From CAZKFG01 sp964551985 (GTDB lineage: Bacteria > Bacillota > Negativicutes > Acidaminococcales > JAISLQ01): a DNA stretch of 38,602 bases. This document shows, piece after piece, positions 1 to 8,543 of the stretch (the first letter of the stretch is position 1; the number at the start of each line of letters is the position of its first letter). The stretch is from positions 1 to 38,602 of the forward strand of contig CAZKFG010000013.1 in assembly GCA_964551985.1 (NCBI GenBank), read 5' to 3'. The notes below the pieces were generated by a model. That model had not been told where the DNA came from. It saw only the letters and a program-made list of their open reading frames with translations, and made no database searches. The translations under genes were made by a program, and so were the position numbers.

Positions 1-734
1 GAGAATTTGAAGTTTACTTACAACCTAAATACTTACTAACAACAGAGAAAATTGTTGGCGGCGAAGCGCTTGTACGCTGGCGATATAAAAGTGAAGATTT
101 TATTTATCCAGGAGTTTTCATTCCTTTGTTTGAGAAAAATGGTTTTATAACAAAGCTTGATAGATATATTTTCAAAAAAGCATGTATTATAATAAGAAAC
201 TGGATTGACAGTGGCATAAACCCTGTTGCCATATCAGTAAATTTCTCTAGAGTACATCTGACAAATCAGCAATTTGTTCAAGAACTTTGTGCAATTGCCG
301 AGCAGTATAATGTACCCAAACATCTTTTAGAGGTTGAACTTACAGAAAGTACAATATTTGATAACGAGCAAATTTTAATGGATGTTTTAAATCAGTTGCA
401 TACAGCAGGGTTTACCTTATCTATGGACGATTTTGGTACAGGTTACAGTTCGCTTGGGTTGTTAAAATCCTTGCCTGTTGATGTTATAAAAATTGATAGA
501 AGCTTTTTTGTTGATGCAAAAGATGTATTTAGAGCAAAAGTTGTTATTGAAAATATGATTAAAATGGCAAAGCAATTAGGTATCGAAACTGTTGCTGAAG
601 GGGTGGAAATAAAAGAACACGTTGACATCTTAAAAGAAATTGGTTGCGATATTGTACAAGGATACTACTATGCAAAGCCTATGCCAGAGACTGAATTTAC
701 GCAAATGTTGGCAACGGAACAAAATATAAAATAA
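1..734 (+). CDS. EAL-domain cyclic-di-GMP phosphodiesterase (C-terminal part; 5' end outside window)
   Basis: The reading frame is open from position 3, so the gene starts before the window. The visible part is almost a whole EAL domain, which hydrolyses cyclic-di-GMP to pGpG in the cytoplasm. Visible motifs in order are the signature EALVRW near base 66, SVNFS, the metal-binding ELTES, DDFGTGYSSL, VIKIDRSF, AEGVE and QGYYYAKPMP. All the usual catalytic landmarks are intact, so it is probably an active enzyme and not a degenerate receptor. Any N-terminal sensory or GGDEF domain would lie upstream and cannot be seen. The next gene, a GGDEF protein, begins at most about 50 bases downstream on the same strand, so the two are probably cotranscribed and have opposing activities. 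Family assignment is very secure; the full architecture is unknown. Confidence 0.93.
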   Translation, partial: EFEVYLQPKYLLTTEKIVGGEALVRWRYKSEDFIYPGVFIPLFEKNGFITKLDRYIFKKACIIIRNWIDSGINPVAISVNFSRVHLTNQQFVQELCAIAEQYNVPKHLLEVELTESTIFDNEQILMDVLNQLHTAGFTLSMDDFGTGYSSLGLLKSLPVDVIKIDRSFFVDAKDVFRAKVVIENMIKMAKQLGIETVAEGVEIKEHVDILKEIGCDIVQGYYYAKPMPETEFTQMLATEQNIK

Positions 735-761
735 AATTATTATTTAAGATTGTTTTTAGAA

Positions 762-2618
762 ATGAAAGTAGAGATGATTGTAGCTATGTTGAAAAGATAT
801 GTTTTAGGAATAGTTGTTATAATAGTTTTGACTATAACAGTTTTTTTGGGTTTTGTTTTTTCTAAAAGTATCAATAGTAAAATTACTCAGAATATTTATG
901 GACAAATATCAGAAACCTCATCTCAAGCTGTCGTAAGTATAAACTACTATATTAACGAACAACATAATACTTTAAGTGCAATAGCAGACTACTTATCAAC
1001 AGTTGATGATTTAAAAAGCGAAAATGTCTATACACTTTTAAATGATTTGGTCAGAAATAAAGATTTTTTACGCACATCTATAAATTTCCCTGACGGTTCA
1101 AGAATTACCAACGATAGGCGGCAAAATGATAACGTAGAACAAGAAGAGTTTTTTAAGCGCTCAATACGCGGTGAACGTAACATTGTAGGACCAAAACAAT
1201 CTATTGCTGAACCATCAAAAAGCGTTATAAGTTTGTCTGTACCGATTTTCAAAAATAGCAAAGTGGTAGCCTCTTTGACTGCAACTATTGACACTGATAT
1301 GCTAGATAAAATATTTAACTTGTCTTTTTTAAACAATCAAGGCGTAATATTTATAACAACAAAAGATGGTACAATCATAACAAACTCTTTTGGCATAGAC
1401 AGTCTGAAAAAAGGTATAAATTTTATCAATCGCATAGAAGAAAACTCTAGAGACAATCAATATAGAAAACTATTTGTCGACAAGTTTCGACAAGGAGATA
1501 CAAATGTTAATTTAATAGAAGAAGATGCAAATGGTATATTTTACATCAACTTTACCAAAGCAGGAATAGCAGATTGGTATGTTTTTACTGTCGCTTCAAA
1601 AGAATTTTTCACAAAGCAAATTTTAGGCATTGAAAATGATGTTATACAATTGTCAGTACTTGTGCTAATATGCATTATTATACTTGTAGCGATTATCATA
1701 TATGACCAAGTAGATGAGCGGAAAAAAGCTGTTCTAAACGCTCGTTGCCTGCACGTACTTGCAGCACAAACTGGCAATATTATCTTTGAATGGGATTTTT
1801 CTAGCAAAAAATTGACTTCAATGAGCAGTTTTAAAGATGTATTTGGCACAGAATCATTAATAGTTGATTCACCGCAGTTGGCTGTGGAAAAACAAATTAT
1901 CCACTGCGAAGATGCTGTGAAATTTAAAGAAGCATTAGAAGAATTGACCAACGGCGAGAATATCTCTAAGGTGAAATTTAGAATACAAGATAAACAAGGG
2001 CAATATCACTGGTGTACGCTATCGAGCGTTGTCATAAAAGATAAAGATGGTAATCCATTTAAATCTATTGCTTCTATATCAAATATCGACGAGCAAGAAA
2101 AAGAAACTATAGAACTTAGACAAAAAGCTAGCATTGATATTCTAACAGAATTTGCTAACAAGGCTGCGGTTGAAGAACTTGTCAGTGAAGTACTTAAAAT
2201 ATCGTGTTCGAGAAACATTCATGCACTTTTTTCTTTAGATTTAGACAACTTTAAGAGCATTAATGATAGTTTTGGACACCTATACGGGGATCAAGTTTTA
2301 AAAGAAGTAGCAGATGAAATAAGAAAAATTTTCCGCTCTACAGACATAATTGGGCGTTTTGGCGGTGATGAATTTGTCATTTTTTTGCGTGATGTTCAAT
2401 CTATTGACGCAGTAAAAGAAAAAGTCTATGATCTGCTAAAAGCGCTTGAGAAAACCTATAAAATAGGCGATGTTTCACATCAAATATCTGCAAGTATTGG
2501 TGTATCGCTTTACCCTAAAGACGGCTATACATATCAAGAACTTTATGCTAAAGCAGATGAAGCTTTATATATAGCCAAGCACAAAGGAAAAGACACTTAT
2601 CATATCTATACTGAATAA
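762..2618 (+). CDS. Membrane diguanylate cyclase: Cache-PAS-GGDEF
   Basis: Predicted to make cyclic-di-GMP from two GTP. Counting from an upstream TTG at 750 (622 aa), there is a transmembrane helix at about 16-38, an extracytoplasmic Cache-like sensor at about 42-290, a second helix at about 297-318, a PAS-like domain at about 335-450 and a GGDEF domain at about 460-620. The intact GGDEF motif is at 538-542, and an RxxD inhibitory site (RSTD, 529-532) lies exactly five residues before it, so product inhibition is likely. The first GGDEF-domain signature is unusual (DILTEFANK instead of the common DxLTGLxNR). The start is uncertain: ATGs at 762, 774 and 786 are all in frame and none has a strong ribosome-binding site; I chose 762. 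It follows the EAL gene closely. A bidirectional terminator follows the stop. Confidence 0.9.
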   Translation: MKVEMIVAMLKRYVLGIVVIIVLTITVFLGFVFSKSINSKITQNIYGQISETSSQAVVSINYYINEQHNTLSAIADYLSTVDDLKSENVYTLLNDLVRNKDFLRTSINFPDGSRITNDRRQNDNVEQEEFFKRSIRGERNIVGPKQSIAEPSKSVISLSVPIFKNSKVVASLTATIDTDMLDKIFNLSFLNNQGVIFITTKDGTIITNSFGIDSLKKGINFINRIEENSRDNQYRKLFVDKFRQGDTNVNLIEEDANGIFYINFTKAGIADWYVFTVASKEFFTKQILGIENDVIQLSVLVLICIIILVAIIIYDQVDERKKAVLNARCLHVLAAQTGNIIFEWDFSSKKLTSMSSFKDVFGTESLIVDSPQLAVEKQIIHCEDAVKFKEALEELTNGENISKVKFRIQDKQGQYHWCTLSSVVIKDKDGNPFKSIASISNIDEQEKETIELRQKASIDILTEFANKAAVEELVSEVLKISCSRNIHALFSLDLDNFKSINDSFGHLYGDQVLKEVADEIRKIFRSTDIIGRFGGDEFVIFLRDVQSIDAVKEKVYDLLKALEKTYKIGDVSHQISASIGVSLYPKDGYTYQELYAKADEALYIAKHKGKDTYHIYTE

Positions 2619-2622
2619 ATCA

Positions 2623-2660
2623 AAAAAAACTACCTGCTAATAATAGCAGGTAGTTTTTTG
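2623..2660. terminator. Bidirectional rho-independent terminator between convergent GGDEF genes
   Basis: An 11-bp perfect stem (ACTACCTGCTA at 2629-2639 with TAGCAGGTAGT at 2644-2654) has a four-base loop, an A-run before it and a T-run after it, so it can terminate from either direction. The left arm contains the stop codon of the minus-strand gene (2637-2639). Confidence 0.9.
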
Positions 2661-4268
2661 GGTTTTATCGCTATCAAATACTAGAACGTTGCTTTTACCA
2701 TTCTTTTTAATTTCATACATTGCTAAATCAGCTTTTTTAATTAAACTACTCTTATCGTGATCGCTATCATCTACAAACGCCACACCAACACTTGCTGAAA
2801 TATCAATAGGTTTACCCATTGCTAGCTTAATATTGCAAATACTGTGAAGCAAATTTTTAGCGATATTTACAACTTCATCTTTATTATCAAAGTTGATTAC
2901 ATAAACGAAAAACTCATCGCCGCCAAGCCTTGATACTATAACATCAGAACTCTCATAATTACGCAAAACATTAGCAACACTTATCAAAACATCATCGCCA
3001 TAATCGTGACCTAAAGTATCGTTTACTGACTTAAAACCATCTAAATCAATGAGCATAGCAGCTTGGCTTTTTTTGTTATGAAAATTATTATCCATAACTT
3101 CATATAGCGCGTTGCGATTGAAAAGACCTGTTAGGGCATCAGTTTTAGCCGAATCAGATAATTTTTTATAGCTTGTCCGCAATTTATATGCCATAGTAGT
3201 TATATTTTCGTGCAAAATATCAAACTCATCGTGAGTTTTAGGTGGTGTATCGACATCAAAATGACCATTAGCAATAAGCATAACTCTTTTGATAATGCTC
3301 CCTAGTGAGCTGGTGAAAAATAGCGCAATTTTAAGCCCGGCAAAAGAGGCTACAATTATAACTAAGGTTGCAGAAAGTAGTAGTGCATAACGCATCGCTG
3401 TAGTGCTTTGGGTTAGCTCTTTGTAAGGAACCGCAGAGACCACAACCCACTTAATAGAAGGAATTTGCTCATAATAGGCAATCATTTGTCTACCTTCTAT
3501 AGTGTAAGAGAAAAAACCACTAGGATGTGACAAAGTATCGTCTTTGATATTGTTTGATAAATCAAAAAACTCCTCTAGCCTGCTGTTGGGCGTGTTTTCC
3601 GGCAGAAGGCGATTGCTATAATAGTGTGATAGAGTGTTGCCATTATTATCAAGAATATACTGGTAACCACTTGTGCCAACTTTTAAATCTTTTATATACC
3701 TGTTAATATAATCCATATTAACTTCTCGAACTAAAACACCCAAAACTTCTTCTTTATAATCTAAAATGGGAGCAAATATAAAAAAATATTTGTTTTCAGA
3801 TTTATTAACTATTTCAAACGCAATATCTTTACTATCTACACATCTTGAAAATGCTGGAATATCAGCCATGCTTATTCCTTCTTCATAATCATTTGAGCAA
3901 ACAAGAACTAACCCTGAAAGATTTAAAATATAAGACTGGTTTACCGCATCGTTATTAGTTTTTGACAAAACTTGAAATCGCTTTACTTGGGGATACAAAC
4001 TATCTTGTACTTGCTTGTCTCTTTTCATATCAGCAATAACGAATGCTTTGTAAATATCAATTTGCGAAACATAATGAATAGCATTTTTTTGTTCAGTGTA
4101 AAAATCAGTAACATGTTTAACAGAAGCTCTAGATTGATTTTTAATAATCATACTAAAGTCTCTTTTAGCTGTATCATCTATTAGATAAATTGCTACAAAA
4201 CTAACTGCTAGGATAGGCAACACAGATAAGAGAACAACAACAAGAGGTAGCTTGTATTTAACCTTCAT
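2637..4268 (-). CDS. Membrane diguanylate cyclase: Cache-HAMP-GGDEF
   Basis: 543 aa. An N-terminal helix (about 7-30) and a second helix (about 293-318) flank a large extracytoplasmic region typical of double Cache sensors. A HAMP-like linker (about 318-370) and a GGDEF domain (about 375-535) follow. The active-site motif GGDEF is intact at 449-453, with the preceding DALTGLFNRNALYE signature also well conserved. The inhibitory RxxD site is absent: where Arg and Asp are expected, nine and six residues before GGDEF, there are Ser and Val. If active, it should therefore lack the usual product inhibition, unlike the cyclase at 762-2618. The start ATG is preceded by AGGTGAT. The last codons lie inside the shared terminator hairpin. 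The signal sensed is not evident from sequence. Confidence 0.91.
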   Translation of the reverse strand: MKVKYKLPLVVVLLSVLPILAVSFVAIYLIDDTAKRDFSMIIKNQSRASVKHVTDFYTEQKNAIHYVSQIDIYKAFVIADMKRDKQVQDSLYPQVKRFQVLSKTNNDAVNQSYILNLSGLVLVCSNDYEEGISMADIPAFSRCVDSKDIAFEIVNKSENKYFFIFAPILDYKEEVLGVLVREVNMDYINRYIKDLKVGTSGYQYILDNNGNTLSHYYSNRLLPENTPNSRLEEFFDLSNNIKDDTLSHPSGFFSYTIEGRQMIAYYEQIPSIKWVVVSAVPYKELTQSTTAMRYALLLSATLVIIVASFAGLKIALFFTSSLGSIIKRVMLIANGHFDVDTPPKTHDEFDILHENITTMAYKLRTSYKKLSDSAKTDALTGLFNRNALYEVMDNNFHNKKSQAAMLIDLDGFKSVNDTLGHDYGDDVLISVANVLRNYESSDVIVSRLGGDEFFVYVINFDNKDEVVNIAKNLLHSICNIKLAMGKPIDISASVGVAFVDDSDHDKSSLIKKADLAMYEIKKNGKSNVLVFDSDKTQKTTCYY

Positions 4269-4307
4269 ATATCACCTCAAAAATGAACAATATTGCGTTA
4301 TTGTATT

Positions 4308-4337
4308 ATTATACTACAAATTGTGTTGTAAATACAA
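4308..4337 (-). promoter_or_regulatory. Sigma-A-type promoter for the Cache-HAMP-GGDEF gene
   Basis: On the minus strand, TTGTAT (4337-4332) and TATAAT (4313-4308) are separated by 18 bases, about 40 bases upstream of the start codon. Confidence 0.55.
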
Positions 4338-4350
4338 GTACTAAATGAGA

Positions 4351-4379
4351 TTGCTAAAAATGCAAAACTATGATAAAAC
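4351..4379 (+). promoter_or_regulatory. Possible promoter for the KimA-like transporter
   Basis: TTGCTA (4351-4356) and TAAAAC (4374-4379) are 17 bases apart, 34 bases before the start codon. This is a moderate match only. The short leader leaves no room for a cyclic-di-AMP (ydaO) riboswitch. Confidence 0.35.
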
Positions 4380-4413
4380 TAATAGATGGATAAATTTTTA
4401 ATGGGGGCTCAAA

Positions 4414-6249
4414 ATGTTTAAAAAAATTTACAGAAAAGTATTAGGCAATCCATTGCACGATTCACAAGAACACGGTGAGAAGTTGCCAAAATGGAAAGCT
4501 TTAGCAATATTCTCATCAGACGCTTTATCGTCAGTAGGTTACGGTCCAGAGCAAATAGTATTGATATTAGCTTTGCCTGGTATTATAGCTTACGGTTATT
4601 TACCATATGTTTTGTTAGCCATTTTAACACTTCTTGGCATAGTAACACTATCATATACTCAAGTAACAAAGGCAAATCCGGGCGGAGGAGGTTCTTATGC
4701 TGTTGCCAAAAATCACCTTGGCGAACTGATCGCACTAATAGCTGCTGCTGCTATTTTTTCCGATTACGCTCTAACTGTTGCCGTTAGTGTATCGTCAGGC
4801 ACAGACGCTCTAACCTCAGCTTTTCCTTTTTTATCAGAAGAAAAAGTACTCATAGATATATTTGTAATATTTGCCATACTGACAATAGTCAATTTAAGAG
4901 GGCTGAGAGAATCTTCAAATGTCTTTGTCTGGCCGACATATTTATTTGTTTTTGGACTTATAGTTATAATTTTAACAGGGATATTTAATGCCATCACAGA
5001 TGCAAACCCTATTGTCAGCCCGCAATCAACTGTAAAATCTCAATTTGATATGGCAATGCTCATTTTATTGCTTAGAGCTTTTGCCAACGGCTGTAGCTCG
5101 ATGACCGGTCTTGAAGCAATATCAAACGGTGTACCGATGTTCAAAAAACCACAAGCCGAAAATGCAGTAAAAACAACCTACTGGATGTCAGGACTACTAT
5201 CTTTTATGCTTATAGGCATAGGTTTTTTACTAATGCATTATCACATAATGCCTGTTGAGAACGTAACAATGCTCTCACAACTAGTCGAAATGTCTGTTGG
5301 GCGTGGGTTTTGGTATTACTATGTGCAAATAACTACAATGCTCATTTTGTATCTTGCTGCAAACACCTCATACAATGGTCTGCCACCACTTATGTCAATC
5401 TTGGCAAAAGATGGCTATATGCCTAGATATCTAGGCGCTAAAGGCGAAAGACTTAGCTTTTCTAATGGTATAATGCTACTTAGCTTTATAGCAGGACTTT
5501 TAATAATCGTCTTTGATGGTAATGTGGAACATCTCATATCTTTATATGCTATCGGCGTATTTTTATCTTTTACAATCGCCCAAACTGGTATGGTGGTACA
5601 CTGGTATAAAGAAAAAGAGCCTGGATGGCAAAAACGCCTTGCTATCAACGCGTTTGGCGCGATCATAACAACAATAGTAGTTGGAATAATAATAGTGACA
5701 AAATTTATGCACGGTGCGTGGATAGTAATAGTATTTTTACCAACAATGGTATATATATTTAAAAAGATTAAAGAACATTATAATCAATTAGCGGCTCAAC
5801 TTGCACTGCCAAATCCGATCATACCTGATAAACGAGAAAAAAAGAAAAATTTTGTCATTGTAGCTGTAGCAAGCCCAAATCAAGCAGTAGTAAAAACAAT
5901 GCAATATGCTCGTACAATTAGCGACGAGATAACAGCTATAAATGTCTTTAATGATCCTGTAAAAGGAAGAGAAATAGAAGACAAATGGAAACAGCTAGAA
6001 CCTGATATAAAACTAGTGACAATCTATTCACCATACCGCATGATAATAGATCCAATACTAGAATATGTACAAGAGCTAGAAGACAAAAAAGATCCAAACG
6101 ACTATATAACAATAATCATTCCAGAATTTGAAACAAACAAATGGTGGCACAGACTACTACATTCACAAACCGCTATAGTGTTAAGAGAACGCTTGATACT
6201 AAATAAAGATGTTATCGTGACAACAATACCATATCACATCGAAGAATAA
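4414..6249 (+). CDS. kimA: KimA-like APC-superfamily potassium transporter
   Basis: 611 aa integral membrane protein. The length and whole-sequence pattern match Bacillus KimA (YdaO), a proton-coupled high-affinity K+ importer. Shared features are an N-terminal segment with KWKALAIFSSDALSSVGYG, a GGGSYAVAKNHLGE segment, AVSVSSGTDALTSAFP, GCSSMTGLEAISNGVP, about twelve hydrophobic helices to about residue 455, and a cytoplasmic C-terminal domain ending in TTIPYHIEE, close to the KimA C-terminus. In Bacillus the gene is controlled by a cyclic-di-AMP riboswitch and the protein by cyclic-di-AMP; here the 145-base upstream gap shows no such aptamer. It is monocistronic, bounded by a bidirectional terminator. 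An amino acid substrate is possible, since such genes are often labelled APC permease, but the KimA resemblance is strong. Confidence 0.82.
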   Translation: MFKKIYRKVLGNPLHDSQEHGEKLPKWKALAIFSSDALSSVGYGPEQIVLILALPGIIAYGYLPYVLLAILTLLGIVTLSYTQVTKANPGGGGSYAVAKNHLGELIALIAAAAIFSDYALTVAVSVSSGTDALTSAFPFLSEEKVLIDIFVIFAILTIVNLRGLRESSNVFVWPTYLFVFGLIVIILTGIFNAITDANPIVSPQSTVKSQFDMAMLILLLRAFANGCSSMTGLEAISNGVPMFKKPQAENAVKTTYWMSGLLSFMLIGIGFLLMHYHIMPVENVTMLSQLVEMSVGRGFWYYYVQITTMLILYLAANTSYNGLPPLMSILAKDGYMPRYLGAKGERLSFSNGIMLLSFIAGLLIIVFDGNVEHLISLYAIGVFLSFTIAQTGMVVHWYKEKEPGWQKRLAINAFGAIITTIVVGIIIVTKFMHGAWIVIVFLPTMVYIFKKIKEHYNQLAAQLALPNPIIPDKREKKKNFVIVAVASPNQAVVKTMQYARTISDEITAINVFNDPVKGREIEDKWKQLEPDIKLVTIYSPYRMIIDPILEYVQELEDKKDPNDYITIIIPEFETNKWWHRLLHSQTAIVLRERLILNKDVIVTTIPYHIEE

Positions 6250-6251
6250 AT

Positions 6252-6289
6252 AAAAAAACCCAGAGTACTTTTATACTCTGGGTTTTTTT
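6252..6289. terminator. Bidirectional terminator between kimA-like gene and putP
   Basis: Stem CCCAGAGTA (6259-6267) with TACTCTGGG (6274-6282), loop of six, flanked by an A-run on the left and a T-run on the right. It serves both convergent genes. Confidence 0.9.
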
Positions 6290-6302
6290 GTATGGAAGAT
6301 GT

Positions 6303-7784
6303 TTATACTTTACCTGTTCTCACTGACTCAAACTGTTTGCTTATCTTATCTGACGGTGGTTTATCCATAAGGCTTACAATATAGATAGCAAGTGTTGAAA
6401 GCAAAAAGCCTGGTACGATTTCATATAGTCCCAAAAAGTTAAATTGCTTCCATATCAGTACTGTAAGTCCACCAACGATTATACCAGCTAGTGCGCCATT
6501 TCTAGTCATGCGATTCCAAAATAAAGATATGAGTATTGCAGGTCCAAAAGCAGAACCAAAGCCTGCCCAAGCGTAAGCTACAATATCTAGGACAAAGTTG
6601 TTTTGGTCTAATCCCATAGTTATTGCGATGGCTGAAACGACGACTACCGTCAATCTACTTACCCAAACAAGTTCTTTTTCTCCAGCATCTTTTCTAAGCA
6701 GTGATTTGTAAAAATCTTGTGATATTGCAGATGCTGTAACAAGTAATTGTGATGATGCTGTACTCATTATCGCGGCAAGAATTGCAGAGAGAATAATGCC
6801 AGCAAAAAATGAAGTGAAAATTTCGTTTGTCATTATCATAAACACAGTTTCAACATTAGCGCCTGTAAGAGGGGTTTTCAAAAATACCCTGCCAATCATG
6901 CCGACAAGCACTGCGGCAACAAGTGAGAAAACAACCCACACCATAGCAATTTTCGTCGCTTGCTTTATTTCGTCAGACGAACGGATTGCCATAAAGCGAA
7001 CGAGTATATGCGGTTGACCAAAATAACCAAGTCCCCACGCCATAAGTGAGACTATTTGAATGATTGTCAAAGTTGTGCCATCAGGATTTGTAAATGGGTT
7101 AAACATTTGTATGTTAGTGTTTGTCAAAGCAGCAATAGTTTCGCTAGGACCGCCCATAAGTATACTTGCTGTTATCGGGACAATAAGTATAGCAAAAAAC
7201 ATCATAACCCCTTGAATAAAATCTGTCAGGCATACAGCTAAAAAACCACCGCAAAAAGTGTAGAAAACAACAACAAGAGCGCCTATTAATATTGATGTTG
7301 TATAAGGCAGACCAAAAACTGTATGAAAGAGTTTGCCGCCTGCCACAAAGCCTGACGAAGTGTATAAAAGGAAAAATATCAAGATAAAAATTGCCGATAT
7401 TATACGTAAAACCTTTGTTGTATCATTAAATCTATTTTCAAAATAATCCGGCATTGTCAAAGAATCATTAGCTATTTGCGTGTATAGACGCAACCGTTTT
7501 GCAACAAAAGCCCAGTTGAAATAAGTGCCAAGTGCGAGTCCTAGCGCTATCCAACCTGCTTGCAGACCGGCAACATAAGCATAACCTGGTAGCCCCATAA
7601 GCATCCAACCGCTCATGTCAGAGGCTTCGGCACTCATTGAGGTTACCCAAGGACCTAGTTTTCGACCACCTAGTATGTAATCTGAAATAGTCTGTTCGCG
7701 TCGCCAATAATAAATACCAACAGCAATCATTACACCAAGATAAATGAAAAAAGCTGTTAAAACGCCGTAGTTTAATTCAATCAT
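6303..7784 (-). CDS. putP: Sodium/proline symporter PutP
   Basis: 493 aa with about 13 membrane helices, from the solute:sodium symporter family; imports L-proline with Na+. Characteristic PutP stretches are DYILGGRKLGPWVTSMSAEA, DMSGWMLMGLPG, LTMPDYFENRF, GGFLAVCLTDFIQG, GWGLGYFGQPHILVRFMA, ILSAILAAIMSTASSQLLV and AYAWAGFGSAFGP. The length matches E. coli PutP (502 aa). I place the start at the ATG at 7784 because AAGGAG lies seven bases upstream and the protein then begins with the first helix. The frame is open 38 codons further up to 7898, but that extension has no family character and would run into the bio control region. A TATAAT-like -10 (7814-7809) is present on the minus strand without a convincing -35. 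It is divergent from the bio operon. Confidence 0.95.
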   Translation of the reverse strand: MIELNYGVLTAFFIYLGVMIAVGIYYWRREQTISDYILGGRKLGPWVTSMSAEASDMSGWMLMGLPGYAYVAGLQAGWIALGLALGTYFNWAFVAKRLRLYTQIANDSLTMPDYFENRFNDTTKVLRIISAIFILIFFLLYTSSGFVAGGKLFHTVFGLPYTTSILIGALVVVFYTFCGGFLAVCLTDFIQGVMMFFAILIVPITASILMGGPSETIAALTNTNIQMFNPFTNPDGTTLTIIQIVSLMAWGLGYFGQPHILVRFMAIRSSDEIKQATKIAMVWVVFSLVAAVLVGMIGRVFLKTPLTGANVETVFMIMTNEIFTSFFAGIILSAILAAIMSTASSQLLVTASAISQDFYKSLLRKDAGEKELVWVSRLTVVVVSAIAITMGLDQNNFVLDIVAYAWAGFGSAFGPAILISLFWNRMTRNGALAGIIVGGLTVLIWKQFNFLGLYEIVPGFLLSTLAIYIVSLMDKPPSDKISKQFESVRTGKV

Positions 7785-7868
7785 TAGTTGCTCCTTAAAT
7801 TTTTGTTTATTATAGTATGATAACAAAAAGAGTGCCTGTGCGCAATAATTGTTTTTTAAAACAAAAGC

Positions 7869-7898
7869 GTTAACCTTAAACAAATAACAGGTTGACAA
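7869..7898. promoter_or_regulatory. BirA-like biotin operator
   Basis: An imperfect inverted repeat GTTAACC (7869-7875) and GGTTGACAA (7890-7898) is separated by 14 bases. This agrees with the Firmicute BirA operator form TTGTTAAC-N14-16-GTTAACAA, with two mismatches at the outer end of the left arm. The right arm contains the -35 hexamer of the bio promoter, so occupancy would block RNA polymerase. Whether the genome encodes a BirA with a DNA-binding domain cannot be seen here. Confidence 0.7.
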
Positions 7899-7920
7899 TA
7901 AAGTCGATATTATTTATACT
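7892..7920 (+). promoter_or_regulatory. Promoter of the bioYBDA operon
   Basis: Perfect -35 TTGACA (7892-7897), 17-base spacer, -10 TATACT (7915-7920). It overlaps the BirA-like operator and lies 34 bases before the bioY start. Confidence 0.8.
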
Positions 7921-7954
7921 TAACAACAAAAGATTTAAGAAAGGGTTGTTAAAC

Positions 7955-8536
7955 ATGAAAGGTGAGAGAGTAACTTTTAGGCAATATCAGCAGGTAAACG
8001 TGAGAAGGCTTATTTACGTTTCACTATTTACTGCCTTGATTGCGGTAGGTGCTTTTATAAAAATTCCTGTACCTGTTGTTCCATTTACATTGCAATTTTT
8101 ATTTACGACGCTTGCGGGGCTGCTTTTAGGTTGTAAAGACGGCAGTATGTGCGTAGGTGTGTATATACTTTTAGGACTTTTAGGAATTCCTGTTTTTGCC
8201 GAAGGTGGCGGTTTGTTATATCTGCTCAAGCCGAGTTTTGGCTATATTATTGGTTTTTTTATTGCAGCTTATGTTACAGGAATGCTTGCAAAGCAGCTTG
8301 CAAGGTTTACTGTTAAAAGGCTACTTATTATTAATTTTATTGGCTTATTTATTGTTTACGCTATAGGTATTTTTTATTACTATATCATTGGCAATTATAT
8401 TATAAATACTCCAATAGGCGTTTGGACATTGTTTATTTATGGCTTTGTGTTGGCAGTACCTGGCGATATATGCCTTTGTGTAATTGCTGCTTTTTTGGCA
8501 AAACAAATAAAGCCTTTTGTTAATATAGTGAGGTGA
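7955..8536 (+). CDS. bioY: Biotin transporter BioY (ECF substrate-binding S component)
   Basis: 194 aa with about six membrane helices. BioY binds biotin in the membrane and works alone or with the shared ECF energising module. Family-typical segments are PVPVVPFTLQFLFTTLAGLL near the N-terminus, then VYILLGLLGIPVFAEGGG, and KPSFGYIIGFFIAAYVTG. I use the ATG at 7955 because AAGAAAGGG (7937-7945) precedes it by nine bases; the frame is open back to 7892, but that would put coding sequence inside the promoter. It is the first gene of bioY-bioB-bioD-bioA, so uptake and synthesis of biotin are coregulated. No ECF A or T components are in the window. Confidence 0.93.
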   Translation: MKGERVTFRQYQQVNVRRLIYVSLFTALIAVGAFIKIPVPVVPFTLQFLFTTLAGLLLGCKDGSMCVGVYILLGLLGIPVFAEGGGLLYLLKPSFGYIIGFFIAAYVTGMLAKQLARFTVKRLLIINFIGLFIVYAIGIFYYYIIGNYIINTPIGVWTLFIYGFVLAVPGDICLCVIAAFLAKQIKPFVNIVR

Positions 8537-8543
8537 TAGGATT

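Noticed and set aside
4269..4413. Cyclic-di-AMP riboswitch upstream of the KimA-like gene
   Set aside because: The gap is only 145 bases, shared with a divergent promoter, and shows no ydaO aptamer motifs.
7785..7898. 38-residue N-terminal extension of putP up to 7898
   Set aside because: No ribosome-binding site or family resemblance; it would cross the bio control region, while the ATG at 7784 has a good AAGGAG.
7892..7954. Upstream start for bioY at 7892
   Set aside because: It falls in the -35 box and operator; the ATG at 7955 has its own ribosome-binding site and gives the normal BioY N-terminus.
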